From the NCBI GenBank assembly GCA_951394045.1, contig OX595997.1, positions 682,001 to 746,000 of the forward strand: 64,000 bases of DNA. Direction: 5' to 3'. This document shows positions 1-9,165 of the stretch, in pieces. The notes below the pieces were generated by a model that made no database searches, was not told the DNA's origin, and was given only the letters and a program-made list of their open reading frames with translations. How positions within the stretch are numbered: the stretch's first letter is position 1; the number at the start of each line of letters is the position of its first letter. The DNA is from Nitzschia sp. DOCU1. Lineage: Eukaryota > Bacillariophyta > Bacillariophyceae > Bacillariales > Bacillariaceae. A program made the position numbers and the translations under genes.

Positions 1-556
1 CTTGTCGTTGGCGCTGCCACTCAAACTCATCCACAGGAATCGAATGCGTGGGAGTGTGCTTCCAATCGAGTTCAATCGGGAGACTGCCTTCGCACCAATC
101 ATGGACACCCACCGTCACGGCATGCTCTCGGATATGAACAGCAGAAAAGGCAACATGTTTCGTAGGCTTTTGGCGTTGCGTTCTCGTTCTCGTGAGGGCT
201 TGCTCCGCGATTGTCGTAGTCTTTGCCCGAGGTGCGGCGGGAATGGTTGTGCTGGCCCTGTCAAGCTGGAAACTCAATGGTGGTCTTCCCGGTCCGGTTG
301 CTTCCGAGCCTTTCTTTATTAGTTTTCGCATGACATCATCCGAGTCTTGTATCGTGAAACCTTGAGCGCTTACACGCAACTGGGCCCGCGATACTGGCTG
401 TGCCGATGCATGGCGGGGCGTCTCTCCTATTTCCACTTTCCGTGTCTTTGCCGTCAATTCTTCTGGTCGGTCCCCTTGTCCATCATCTAGTTTAGCTGCA
501 ACGAGATGAAGAGGCCGATTACGGCTGGTAACATTGTGGTAGGATATTAATAGCAT
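1..556 (-). CDS. Diatom-expanded IREH-motif protein, 3' end beyond window edge
   Basis: An open minus-strand frame runs from an ATG at 556 off the left edge (185 codons visible, no stop reached). Near residues 130-170 it reads V-A-F-S-A-V-H-I-R-E-H-A-V-T-V-G, then an acidic/Cys stretch, then P-I-E-L-D-W. This matches the core of the gene at 44008-44784 (V-R-F-S-A-A-K-I-R-E-H-S-V-T-L-G ... P-L-S-L-D-W). From memory this block recurs in a large uncharacterised protein family in diatoms; its function is unknown. The N-terminal half is polar and probably disordered. An in-frame upstream ATG at 643 would add 29 residues, after an in-frame TGA further upstream. The downstream part, expected to hold the Arg/Glu-rich region that follows the core in the paralog, is outside the window. 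Confidence 0.65.
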   Translation of the reverse strand, partial: MLLISYHNVTSRNRPLHLVAAKLDDGQGDRPEELTAKTRKVEIGETPRHASAQPVSRAQLRVSAQGFTIQDSDDVMRKLIKKGSEATGPGRPPLSFQLDRASTTIPAAPRAKTTTIAEQALTRTRTQRQKPTKHVAFSAVHIREHAVTVGVHDWCEGSLPIELDWKHTPTHSIPVDEFEWQRQRQ

Positions 557-1309
557 GTTGCAAGTTTGTTTGTTTGATTGATTGATTGTTATGATAAGAA
601 CAATGAATGAGGACCGATTGGCGGCGGGGTGCGGGTTTCTCATTCGCCGCGCCCTTGTCAGACGTATGTTCTGTTTTCACTCCAAGACATGACACCAAGA
701 GACGCCACGATTGCGGCGACAAGGCACGCGAGAAAGGCAGTCGTTGAGAAGGCCCTTTCAGTTCTATCGGAACTTTCGAAGTTTTATGCGTGTTCGCTTC
801 CGATTGGTGGGAGTGAAAGAGAACTGCGGACCGCTTTCGACGCTAATTGGACGCTTTGCTATGCGAAGCGAGACGGACGACATACATACGACGAAATTCG
901 TTTTGATAACTACCGATAGCTCTCTAGTAGGATTTGGTAGAGTTATCATTTGTCGTCGTTTTCCCCACAAAAGAGCCCATAGCTTCCATTCTTCTTTTGG
1001 TCTTTCCCTTGCACTTCGACTTCGCATCGCATCAGCTCGCCTCGCTCCTTCTTGTTTCGGGGGGTCGATTCTTTCTGTCGTCATGAACCTTCCGATTGGG
1101 GTATGCTGGGCAAGCGGTCAGATACAGTCTCTGAACCCATTGCGGCTCCATAACAAGTAAAAGCAACTACTGGTACCGGTAATACTTGTAGATGTACTCC
1201 ATAATTTTTGACGATTATAAGTGCTCCTCGTCCTCGTCGGCCCGTGTCGAACAATTGCTCCCACAACGAAGAAGCGTGGTCGTATTACTGCTGGTGGTGC
1301 CTTTATTCA
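557..1309. other. Intergenic region between divergent genes
   Basis: This stretch separates the minus-strand gene at the left edge from the plus-strand gene starting at 1310, so it should hold both upstream regions. Overlapping open frames are present on both strands, but none has family-like sequence or a convincing start. I see no repeat or RNA gene. Confidence 0.5.
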
Positions 1310-2923
1310 ATGCCGATACGGATCTGTCATGATTATTCCCGCTGGGGAAACATGCCCGAAGTTTCTGGAAATAAGAAGTTCCTAACATTTTTATGTGTAT
1401 ATCTTCTGGCCCTCGTCAATATGGTGTTCGAAGGGAAAACACTCTTGCAGATTACTACTAAAGCCGACTGGCGAGTCGAACAAGAAGAGGGAAACATCAT
1501 CGTCGTCGTCCACCAACAAGAAGAAAAGCTTCGGCAGCACGACTCTTCCCCCGACGATCATCATGTAAACAACGATCTTGTTTCAGTTTTTAAAACAAAC
1601 GTCACCAATCCAAACTCGACAGATGGACAGCAAGAACAACAGCACCACGCAAATGGAAAGAATTCTTCAACCAGCAACAATACTATTACGTGGATGCCTT
1701 CCGATGCATGGATTAAAAGTTGCGTTCAACAGCTATACAAAACCAACCTAAGTGTGCCCTATAAGGTGCAATGGGTTTTATATCGGTTAGGTGATTGCAT
1801 CAACGTCGAATGCAGGCATTGTAGAGATGCTATTAAAGCCAGCGACTTAAAGGAACTGTCAATCGCTGGCGAGTATTGGCGAAACGAGGAGGCTTGCAAT
1901 AAAACTGCCTCCAAAAACAATACGATTAATGGTGTTGGCACCGGCCCCAATCTCGCATTCTTGAACAAGCTCTTTGATCGATACAAAACCAACCCATACC
2001 CCTACAGCGAATCATGGCGAATTCCCGAGGACGATGAATTAGTCATACATTTGCGGCTCGGCGACGTCATGGACTTACCTTGTTATGTGGGTAAAAATAC
2101 CAAGCCTTTTCAAATGCTTCGCGACGGCCATGAAACCAGTCACGGGCCAAATAGGTACTATCCAAATGGCATCCGGAGCATAAGCCAATACCTGTCCATT
2201 ATTCGAGAATCAGGCCTGACCAAGGTGACGCTAAAGGGGGGCTCCCATAGACCCCAAGCGTTCCCCAAGTCGAAAGTCTATACTCAATGTTTGGCCGATG
2301 CTATCCGTGCGGCTGGCTACAATGTTACGACTTTAAGAGTCAACGGAGAAGACAACCCGGACCAGGACCTATACTACATGTCGCATGCCAAATATTTCGT
2401 ACGCTCAACGGGTGGCTACAGCCGCTTGATATCTCAATTGGTGGAAGCACGAGGAGGCACGGTGTTGGATAGAGAGTTCCCAAAGCAAGTGCGACGATAT
2501 GATGAGGAAAGGCAGAAACGGCTTCCGAAGAAGCAAGTGCAGAAACCACCTCGTCCAAAGCAAAACCGGAATCCACCCGGCGGCATAACATCCTGGTTGG
2601 TGAAAGAACGGGGAGGCACGGTTTCGGAGAGAGAGTTCCCAGAGCAACAGCAAGAACCACCTGCGAGTCAGCAAGACCAGAAACCTCCATTGCCAGCGAC
2701 GACACGCAAGCCTAATATTTTACCGTCCACTACTACGGCTAATCTCATCCAAAGCCATTCGGATACACAAACGAATGCTGTGAGTAGTGCGAGAGCCCAA
2801 CAAGCAGCAGAGTTGATGCGAACGAAGGCCCGTGTCAATTCTTCTTTGCAGATACCGCCATCTGCCCCGAAGGAACATGTTGTGCCGCAGTATGATTCTC
2901 CTTTGACAAAGAAGCGAGGATAG
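1310..2923 (+). CDS. Type II membrane glycosyltransferase-like protein (H-x-R-x-G-D)
   Basis: The product is 537 residues from the first ATG at 1310; an ATG at 1352 would give 523. A hydrophobic segment just after the second Met (about residues 21-38) looks like a signal anchor. A lumenal N/Q/H-rich stem follows, with several N-x-S/T sites. The catalytic-like part contains V-I-H-L-R-L-G-D-V (about residue 240). The H-x-R-x-G-D motif typifies fucosyltransferase-type GT-B enzymes. Later comes D-Q-D-L-Y-Y-M-S-H-A-K-Y-F-V-R-S-T-G-G-Y, which resembles the conserved Ser-rich C-terminal block of those enzymes. The donor and acceptor cannot be read. The last 130 residues are Pro/Gln-rich and contain a duplicated segment (see repeat). 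Role in Golgi glycan synthesis is inferred from topology and motif. Confidence 0.6.
   Translation: MPIRICHDYSRWGNMPEVSGNKKFLTFLCVYLLALVNMVFEGKTLLQITTKADWRVEQEEGNIIVVVHQQEEKLRQHDSSPDDHHVNNDLVSVFKTNVTNPNSTDGQQEQQHHANGKNSSTSNNTITWMPSDAWIKSCVQQLYKTNLSVPYKVQWVLYRLGDCINVECRHCRDAIKASDLKELSIAGEYWRNEEACNKTASKNNTINGVGTGPNLAFLNKLFDRYKTNPYPYSESWRIPEDDELVIHLRLGDVMDLPCYVGKNTKPFQMLRDGHETSHGPNRYYPNGIRSISQYLSIIRESGLTKVTLKGGSHRPQAFPKSKVYTQCLADAIRAAGYNVTTLRVNGEDNPDQDLYYMSHAKYFVRSTGGYSRLISQLVEARGGTVLDREFPKQVRRYDEERQKRLPKKQVQKPPRPKQNRNPPGGITSWLVKERGGTVSEREFPEQQQEPPASQQDQKPPLPATTRKPNILPSTTTANLIQSHSDTQTNAVSSARAQQAAELMRTKARVNSSLQIPPSAPKEHVVPQYDSPLTKKRG
2438..2647 (+). repeat. Internal duplication in the glycosyltransferase-like gene
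   Basis: Two similar blocks of about 50 bp, at 2438-2485 and 2596-2647, encode L-V-E-A-R-G-G-T-V-L-D-R-E-F-P-K-Q and L-V-K-E-R-G-G-T-V-S-E-R-E-F-P-E-Q. The spacing is 158 bp. The first copy is the end of the conserved domain; the second sits in the low-complexity tail, so the tail probably arose by duplication of the domain end. Confidence 0.75.
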
Positions 2924-3525
2924 CTCGTTGACGGGGCCGAGTTTTCTCTTCCTCTTGCTTGCGACAAATATAAATGTGGTATTCATTCCTGGAAATACGA
3001 TTCTATGGGAGGATTCGACATTGTCAGTTCTCTATGGAGCATCGGCCGTTCCGAATGATAACCCTTACCGTCCATGAGTCTTCCTACCAATATTGTGAAT
3101 GCTCACTTCCTTCCAATAGAATGAAAGGTCGTTGTCGTGCTCCAAAAACACGACACGGCTGTCAGGGTTACGGTACGAAACCAAAAAGAGACCCCCATGA
3201 CCATTGGCTAACGTGAGAGCATTTTCCGCAACGACAGTACAGTCGCCGCCCCAGCGACAGACCCGGCGCTGCAAAGTATGGCGTCAAAAGTGCCCTTACA
3301 AACAATCAAGTCGAACGAATTATCGTCAAATGGGACTATGCGACCACCGACCTACTAGTAGCACATATTGTCGCTTGAAAAGGATAGTTCTATAATATCA
3401 TAGTTTTATAGTCTATAGATAGTGGTATCATTGGCATGATAGACGAGTTCACCTCAAAGTGAAGAATGTTCAGCCGCTAGCTCCCCGTGCCGCGGCCGCA
3501 AGTCGTTGTATGACTAGCCAATCCT
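2924..3525. other. Intergenic region between convergent genes
   Basis: This is about 600 bp between the stop of the glycosyltransferase-like gene and the stop of the first alpha-kinase gene, so it holds two 3' ends. A short segment near 3447 (gagttcacctcaaagt) recurs near 6088, downstream of the second alpha-kinase gene, which marks it as part of the tandem duplication. No gene recognised. Confidence 0.5.
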
Positions 3526-5658
3526 TTAGCGTCGTGATCCAAAGGCTGGAAGACCCAAGGCTTTGCAAACATTATTGCAGACGTGATTCTTTCGAAACAT
3601 GCGAAAGCCCTTGCTCCCCATGTCGGATCGACCAAATAGTCTTCTCGTACCACGCTTCTTTTTTGAGCAAATGCATGGGTCTGTCAGCATGAATCTGGGA
3701 CGCACACCTTCCTCGTTGAGCACGCCCTGCAGATCGCAGATGAGGAAGTTTTGATCACTGGAAAAATAAACCCAATGCGAAAAGGCCTGAAGAAAGTCTG
3801 ACGTATAGACTTCTCCAACAGGCAACTCAATGGTACGGTCACCCTTGTTGGTTTTGACGTAGCCATTGTTACTATTGTACTTCGTGAACTTGCCCTTGAG
3901 ATAGTCTTCCACCAGAACACCACAAGTGATGTCATCTACGGGATTGAAATATTCATAGACATGGCATTTGAGAAATTCGACGAGAGGAATCCGGACTGAT
4001 GGATCTTCCGGTTGTAGGAGAGGTGTGCGCGCCACAGCTTTGTTGAATTTGGCTGCGAACACGCTTGACTTGTGCTGTACCCGACAAAATGTCTCGTGGA
4101 AGGTGACTTTGCGTTCTTCATCGTCAACCGAAATTGTTTCTTTCGCAACCATTGGCTTCCCAAGACGTCTATTGTTCACATCAACCTCGTGAAACATGTA
4201 TGCAAGTCGCTCGGCACCTTTACCAAACGGCTCTACTTCCATGACAAATGCAACTGCCTTCTTGTTCTCGAAAAACAAACTTGACCATGGCCAATTATCA
4301 GCACCCCCAGTGTCTTGGGCATGATCGTATCGCCAGCGGATAACGCTTTGATTGTACACTCGAAACTTGCGATTCTCAAGCGGGACAGATTTGCTTCGGA
4401 GCTGGACATCCTTCTTGATTCGTGGTGCTGCGGAACCGGCCGACATGGCTTCTGTACGGGTAGCAGTCATACTGTTGGAGATACTCGAAAATGCTGTTCC
4501 CAGTTGGGAAGTGCTCAATTGAGAATGAGAAAAGGTCGCCTCACTTCCCGTTCCCGCTTCAGTAACAACCGCACACATGCTTCGCAACGCTCCAAATTCC
4601 GATCTTGAGTTTCCGAGTCCAATCGTATATAGCTGAAAGTGGGACTTGAGGTCTCGTGCCATGCTGCTGAGAAGATCTCGGCGTTGTACTTCATCAGCGG
4701 GGCTATTGTCACTTGGACGGCCGTCGCTCAGGAAAAGGATCGAGTATACTGGTAAATCCTCAGGATCCATATCGCCAGAGCTTGAAATTTCTTTCGTAAT
4801 AAGAGTTTTGGCTGCCAAAAGTGATTTGTTGTAGTTGCCATGAGATCTAGGTATGGCCGTCTTTTGACGATCAAGAATGTTGTTGAATAGAATCCAGTCT
4901 AGCGGCTCCCGATCAAACAAAACTGTTCCAACAACATTCATTTCAATAACGGATACAGCGTCGAGAACATTATCACTACCACGTTGATGCAGTTGCTCGG
5001 CAATGTATTCGAGAGCCAGTACCCCATATGCAGCTTGAGACCGATTCCTGAAGCCATTGACGCCAGAGTCCTTCATGGATCCGCTTTGATCAATGATGAT
5101 AATCGAATGTGTCACACAAAGGGACGGCTCATCTTGCAGTGTCTTGCGGTCCTCAAGGTGACGAGCCCACATCTGGTGCGATATTATTGCCGGTTGAATA
5201 TGAATCGGCTGTCGGTAGGATGTGATTTCTTGTTTGCTCGTGTGATCCGTGATATAGACCACGTTTCCATAGATGTATTTCCACCGTGGAAGACTGGTTC
5301 TAGGATCAGGGTGGGCTAGTGATTTGACGCCATACTTCACGGCAGATTGCAGATCAAACTTGGTGATTTCTCTGAGCTCGCGTCGTGCTCTTCCATGCAA
5401 TGACGAAAGAACAGTCACCTCACTTGTACGACGAGTCGACGTCGGCACCTCACCGACGGCGGAGGGCTTTCTGTCATCATCGTCCAAGCCATCTGCCTCA
5501 TGATTCGAAGGTATCTCGTACACCTTCTCGAGTACAGCACAAAATCGAACTCGCTTGCGTGGTTTAGGGCGGGTCGGTGGGCTTGAGAGTCGTACTCGTT
5601 TCACCTGAGGAACAATGGGATCGTCCGCATCCACGTCAATCACAACCACATCTTGCAT
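3526..5658 (-). CDS. vWA-domain alpha-kinase (VwkA-like), copy 1
   Basis: This is an atypical Ser/Thr protein kinase of the alpha-kinase family joined to a von Willebrand A domain, the architecture of Dictyostelium VwkA. The vWA domain carries the MIDAS signature I-I-I-I-D-Q-S-G-S-M near residue 185. The C-terminal alpha-kinase domain has P-F-G-K-G-A-E-R-L-A-Y, the V-A-K-E lysine, the Y-L-K-G-K-F-T-K-Y-N segment, C-D-L-Q-G-V and L-T-D-P catalytic blocks, a Gly loop (M-G-S-K-G-F), and the zinc ligands S-H-W plus H-V-C-N-N-V-C. All key residues are present, so an active kinase is expected. I chose the ATG at 5658 (710 residues) because it gives the same length as the tandem copy. In-frame ATGs at 5676 and 5907 are possible. 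The N-terminal 70 residues are unlike the paralog and include a basic R-K-R-V-R-F. Confidence 0.85.
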   Translation of the reverse strand: MQDVVVIDVDADDPIVPQVKRVRLSSPPTRPKPRKRVRFCAVLEKVYEIPSNHEADGLDDDDRKPSAVGEVPTSTRRTSEVTVLSSLHGRARRELREITKFDLQSAVKYGVKSLAHPDPRTSLPRWKYIYGNVVYITDHTSKQEITSYRQPIHIQPAIISHQMWARHLEDRKTLQDEPSLCVTHSIIIIDQSGSMKDSGVNGFRNRSQAAYGVLALEYIAEQLHQRGSDNVLDAVSVIEMNVVGTVLFDREPLDWILFNNILDRQKTAIPRSHGNYNKSLLAAKTLITKEISSSGDMDPEDLPVYSILFLSDGRPSDNSPADEVQRRDLLSSMARDLKSHFQLYTIGLGNSRSEFGALRSMCAVVTEAGTGSEATFSHSQLSTSQLGTAFSSISNSMTATRTEAMSAGSAAPRIKKDVQLRSKSVPLENRKFRVYNQSVIRWRYDHAQDTGGADNWPWSSLFFENKKAVAFVMEVEPFGKGAERLAYMFHEVDVNNRRLGKPMVAKETISVDDEERKVTFHETFCRVQHKSSVFAAKFNKAVARTPLLQPEDPSVRIPLVEFLKCHVYEYFNPVDDITCGVLVEDYLKGKFTKYNSNNGYVKTNKGDRTIELPVGEVYTSDFLQAFSHWVYFSSDQNFLICDLQGVLNEEGVRPRFMLTDPCICSKKKRGTRRLFGRSDMGSKGFRMFRKNHVCNNVCKALGLPAFGSRR

Positions 5659-6152
5659 GGAACGAGACCCCCACATCTTGAACGAATACCCCCAAGAGAG
5701 AACTGCGTAGAGGACTGGTGGTAGAGAAGCTCTTTTAGACGCTGTTGCGATGTTCAAGAGTTCAAATGGCGTAGTATGATGACCAAGAAAGATTCGAAAC
5801 TCGTCGTTTGGCGGCTTCCAATTTCTGTTTCGATGCCATCTCTCTTCGTTGAGGAGAAATCCGAAAAGTCTGGCTAGCCAGGTGCGCGCGGGCCCGGTCG
5901 GAGCCATGGATGGGCCGGTGCGATCACCTCTTTGCGCGATCACTCAGGCATGTCCGCCCACTACTGTACGTTTTCTCTACCATCCACCACCGACAATCTC
6001 ATTGGAAGGATCACTCGCCACTATTGACCTTGGACCTTGGGCTTCAAAAACACAGTAGGATTATCGGAATTATTGGGACTATCTTCGAGTTCACCTCAAA
6101 GTCCCTTTCTTCCGGGAACATGTGACGCTGGGGGGCCGTTACCACTGGGCAG
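5659..6152. other. Spacer between the tandem alpha-kinase genes
   Basis: This holds the upstream region of copy 1 and the 3' end of copy 2. The copy 1 frame stays open to about 5943, so an N-terminal extension starting at 5907 cannot be excluded, but it has no counterpart in copy 2. The 3' flank near 6088 matches the one near 3447. Confidence 0.5.
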
Positions 6153-8273
6153 CTACCTAGCAAGATTTGCCATTCCTTGGCGTCGTGATCCAAAGGCTGG
6201 AAGACCCAAGGCTTTGCAAACATTATTGCAGACGTGATTCTTTCGAAACATGCGAAAGCCCTTGCTCCCCATGTCGGATCGACCGAACCGCCTTCTCTCA
6301 CCACGCTTCTTTTTGGAGCAAATGCAAGGGTCGGTCAGCATGAATCTGGGGCGCACGCCCTCCTCGTTGAGCACCCCCTGCAGATCACAAATGAGGAACT
6401 TTTGATCACTGGGAAAGTAAACCCAGTGTGAAAAGGCCTGGAGAAAGTCCGACATGTAGACTTCTCCAACAGACAGCTCGATAGTGCGGTCACCCTTGTT
6501 GTTCTTGACGTAGCCATTGTTACTATTGTACTTCGTGAACTTGCCCTTGAGATAGTCTTCCACCAAAACACCACAGGTGATGCCATCTTCTGGAATGTAG
6601 TATTCATACACGAAGCATTTAAGAAACTCGACAAGAGGAATCCGAATGGATAAATCTGTCGGGCGGAGAAGAGGTGTGCGTGCCACAACCTTGTTGAAAT
6701 CGGCTGCGAACACGCTTGACTTGTGCTGTACCCGACAAAATGTCTCGTGGAAGGTGACTTTGCGTTTTTCATCGTCGACCGAAATGGTTTCTTTTGCAAC
6801 CAATGGCTTCCCAAGACGTCTATTGTTCGCATCCACCTCGTGAAACATGTATGCAAGACGTTCAGCGCCTTTGCCGAACGGTTCTACTTCTATATCAAAT
6901 CCAACGGCACCCGTGTTTTTGAAAGATAAGCTTGACCATGGCCAATTATCAGCGCCCCCAGTGTCGTGGGCATGATCGTATCGCCAACGGACAACCCATT
7001 GATTGTACACTCGAAACTTGCGTTCGTTACGCGGGACAGATTTGCTTCGGAGTTGGACGTCTTTCTTGATTCGTGGTGCTGCGGAACCAGCCGACATGGC
7101 TTCTGTCCGAGTGGCAGTCATGCTGTTGGAGATGGTCGAAAATGCTGCTCCCAGTTGAGCAGTGCTCAATTGAGAATGAGAAAAGGTTGCCTCGCTCCCT
7201 GTTTCGGCTAAGGTGACACACGAGCACATGGCTTGCAAAGCTCCAAATTCTGAGCTCGAGTTTCCGAGTCCAATAGTATGCAGTTGAAAGTTAGACTTGA
7301 GGTCTCCAGCCATGCTGCTGAGAATGCCATTGCGGATCAATTCATCAATGGGGTCTCTGTCGCTTGGACGTCCGTCGCTAAGGAACAGGATCGAATATAC
7401 CGGCAAATCCTCGGGATCCATATCACCAGAGCTTGAAATTTCTTTCTCAATGAGCTTCTTCGCTGCCAAAAGTGAGTTGTTGTAGTTGCCATGAGACTTC
7501 GGCTGGGCCGTCTTTTGGCGATAGAGAATTTTGTTGAACAGAATCCAGTCGAGTGGCTCCCGGTCGAATACAATTGTTCCATTGTCATTCATTTCGATAA
7601 CTGATACAGCATCAAGAACATTATCATTTCCTCGTTGATGAAGCTGCTCGGCAATATATTCAAGAGCCAGTACCCCGTACGCAGCATGAGATCGATTGCG
7701 GAACCCCGTGACGCCAGACTCCCTCATGGATCCACTCTGATCAATGATGATTATGGAATATGTGACACACAGGGACGGTTCATCTTGTAACGTCTGGCGG
7801 TCCACAAGGTGACGGTCCATCATCTCGGGCGTTATATTTGCCGGTTGAATATGAATGGCCTCCCGGTAGGACGTGACTTCTTGTTTGGAGGTGTGATCCG
7901 TAATATAGACCACGTTGCCATATGTATATTTCCACCGCGGAAGCCTAGTTCTAGGATCTGGGTGAGCTTTGCTTTTGATTCCATATTTGACAGCTTCTTG
8001 AAGATCAAACTTTGTGATTTCTCTGAGCTCGCGTCGCGCTCTTCCATGCAATGATGAAAGAACAGTCACCTCGCTTGTACGACGCGTCGACGTCGGCACC
8101 TCACTGGAATATCTACCACTTTGGGGGTCGTCGTCACCCTCCTCGTTTTCATCCGCCTCGTTCAAAGGCAGCATACAGACATCTTCAAGTTTTTCGGCAA
8201 ACTGGACTTTCTGGTGGCCCTTGCAGATCGGCGGGCCTGAAAGTCGAGCTTTTTTCTCCGGAGGCGAAGACAT
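6153..8273 (-). CDS. vWA-domain alpha-kinase (VwkA-like), copy 2
   Basis: This is a tandem paralog of the gene at 3526-5658, 706 residues from the ATG at 8273. Long identical stretches run from the S-T-R-R-T-S-E-V-T-V block to the C-terminus. It has the same MIDAS motif (D-Q-S-G-S), nucleotide-binding P-F-G-K-G-A-E-R, V-A-K-E lysine, C-D-L-Q-G-V, L-T-D-P, and zinc-binding H-x-C-x3-C. It differs in the first 60-70 residues, which hold Q-K-V-Q-F where copy 1 has R-K-R-V-R-F, and in an eight-residue C-terminal extension. The head-to-tail arrangement with about 2.6 kb periodicity, including the 3' flank, indicates one unequal-crossover type duplication. In other protists the family acts on cytoskeletal and translation substrates; the substrates here are unknown. 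Confidence 0.85.
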   Translation of the reverse strand: MSSPPEKKARLSGPPICKGHQKVQFAEKLEDVCMLPLNEADENEEGDDDPQSGRYSSEVPTSTRRTSEVTVLSSLHGRARRELREITKFDLQEAVKYGIKSKAHPDPRTRLPRWKYTYGNVVYITDHTSKQEVTSYREAIHIQPANITPEMMDRHLVDRQTLQDEPSLCVTYSIIIIDQSGSMRESGVTGFRNRSHAAYGVLALEYIAEQLHQRGNDNVLDAVSVIEMNDNGTIVFDREPLDWILFNKILYRQKTAQPKSHGNYNNSLLAAKKLIEKEISSSGDMDPEDLPVYSILFLSDGRPSDRDPIDELIRNGILSSMAGDLKSNFQLHTIGLGNSSSEFGALQAMCSCVTLAETGSEATFSHSQLSTAQLGAAFSTISNSMTATRTEAMSAGSAAPRIKKDVQLRSKSVPRNERKFRVYNQWVVRWRYDHAHDTGGADNWPWSSLSFKNTGAVGFDIEVEPFGKGAERLAYMFHEVDANNRRLGKPLVAKETISVDDEKRKVTFHETFCRVQHKSSVFAADFNKVVARTPLLRPTDLSIRIPLVEFLKCFVYEYYIPEDGITCGVLVEDYLKGKFTKYNSNNGYVKNNKGDRTIELSVGEVYMSDFLQAFSHWVYFPSDQKFLICDLQGVLNEEGVRPRFMLTDPCICSKKKRGERRRFGRSDMGSKGFRMFRKNHVCNNVCKALGLPAFGSRRQGMANLAR

Positions 8274-9165
8274 CTTCACGATGTGAAATGGTCAAATGTT
8301 ATTTGTGTGGAGTCCTCACCTCGCCGCTTGTCAGATAGTTAGGTTTTCGTGCAAACGACATGGCAACAGCGTCGACAGATACACTTCAAGTCCATCATGG
8401 CCATTTCCAGGCAGAGCATTCCTTTGATTGGCCGATTGAAATTTTCAGCCCTATCGAGTGACCTACCGGTATTCGATTGAACTTTGTCCTCAAGATACAC
8501 AAGCTTTTACAACGCGAGAATGGAGCCCTAGATACGGTTCATGTGGATTCAAATCAAGTTTCATCATCAAAATAACGACATGTAGTTAAAATAGCGTCGA
8601 AAAATAGACTTGCGAAAGTGTTAATGGAAACTGTTGCTCGATCATGTTAGGCTTCCACGCGTCATCCAATGGGGGCATTTGGAATAAGCACGGCGTGTGA
8701 CGTGTGACTTTTCGTAACAGGGGTCATACCGTTATAAAGCGTTATCTTCCCGCGCTCTTCTGTGGCATCAAATTCTGTAGCGAGGCATCGCCCAGCATGC
8801 ATCATGATGATGAGATCCGTTCCTTTGAGCACGCCAAAGATAAACCGCTGTGCATCCGATCGCCATTGGGGGGGGGGGGGCAATATTTAACTGCACGTAG
8901 AGTACGCACTCTGCAGTTTCTGGGGCGAATCCCCCTTTTCGACCACACGAGAATGCTGGCATCAAATTTGCCCGTAGAGCCGAACGGGAGCATTACTCAA
9001 CGCTTGGGAACTGTTCTTTGATACCTATCGAGCACCTGAAGATATCGATAGCAAGCTCCAAACTGCAATCCATCATTCTCACCACAACCTCCAAGACTTT
9101 GTTCAAGGTCGCTCCCACGAGACCTATTGAAAATCCCTCCAAAAACTCTCCTCGACACAAGAAGA
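8274..9165. other. Intergenic region between divergent genes
   Basis: About 890 bp between the start of alpha-kinase copy 2 and the start of the RecQ-like gene. It contains the 13-G run at 8868. The overlapping frames on both strands look non-coding, with no family-like residues. Confidence 0.5.
8868..8880 (+). repeat. Homopolymer run of 13 G
   Basis: An uninterrupted run of 13 G lies between ccatt and caat. It is a possible slippage or assembly-uncertain site in the upstream region of the RecQ-like gene. Confidence 0.9.

Noticed and set aside
629..1160. Overlapping plus- and minus-strand frames
   Set aside because: Arg/Ser-rich and without family-like blocks; probably upstream sequence of the divergent genes.
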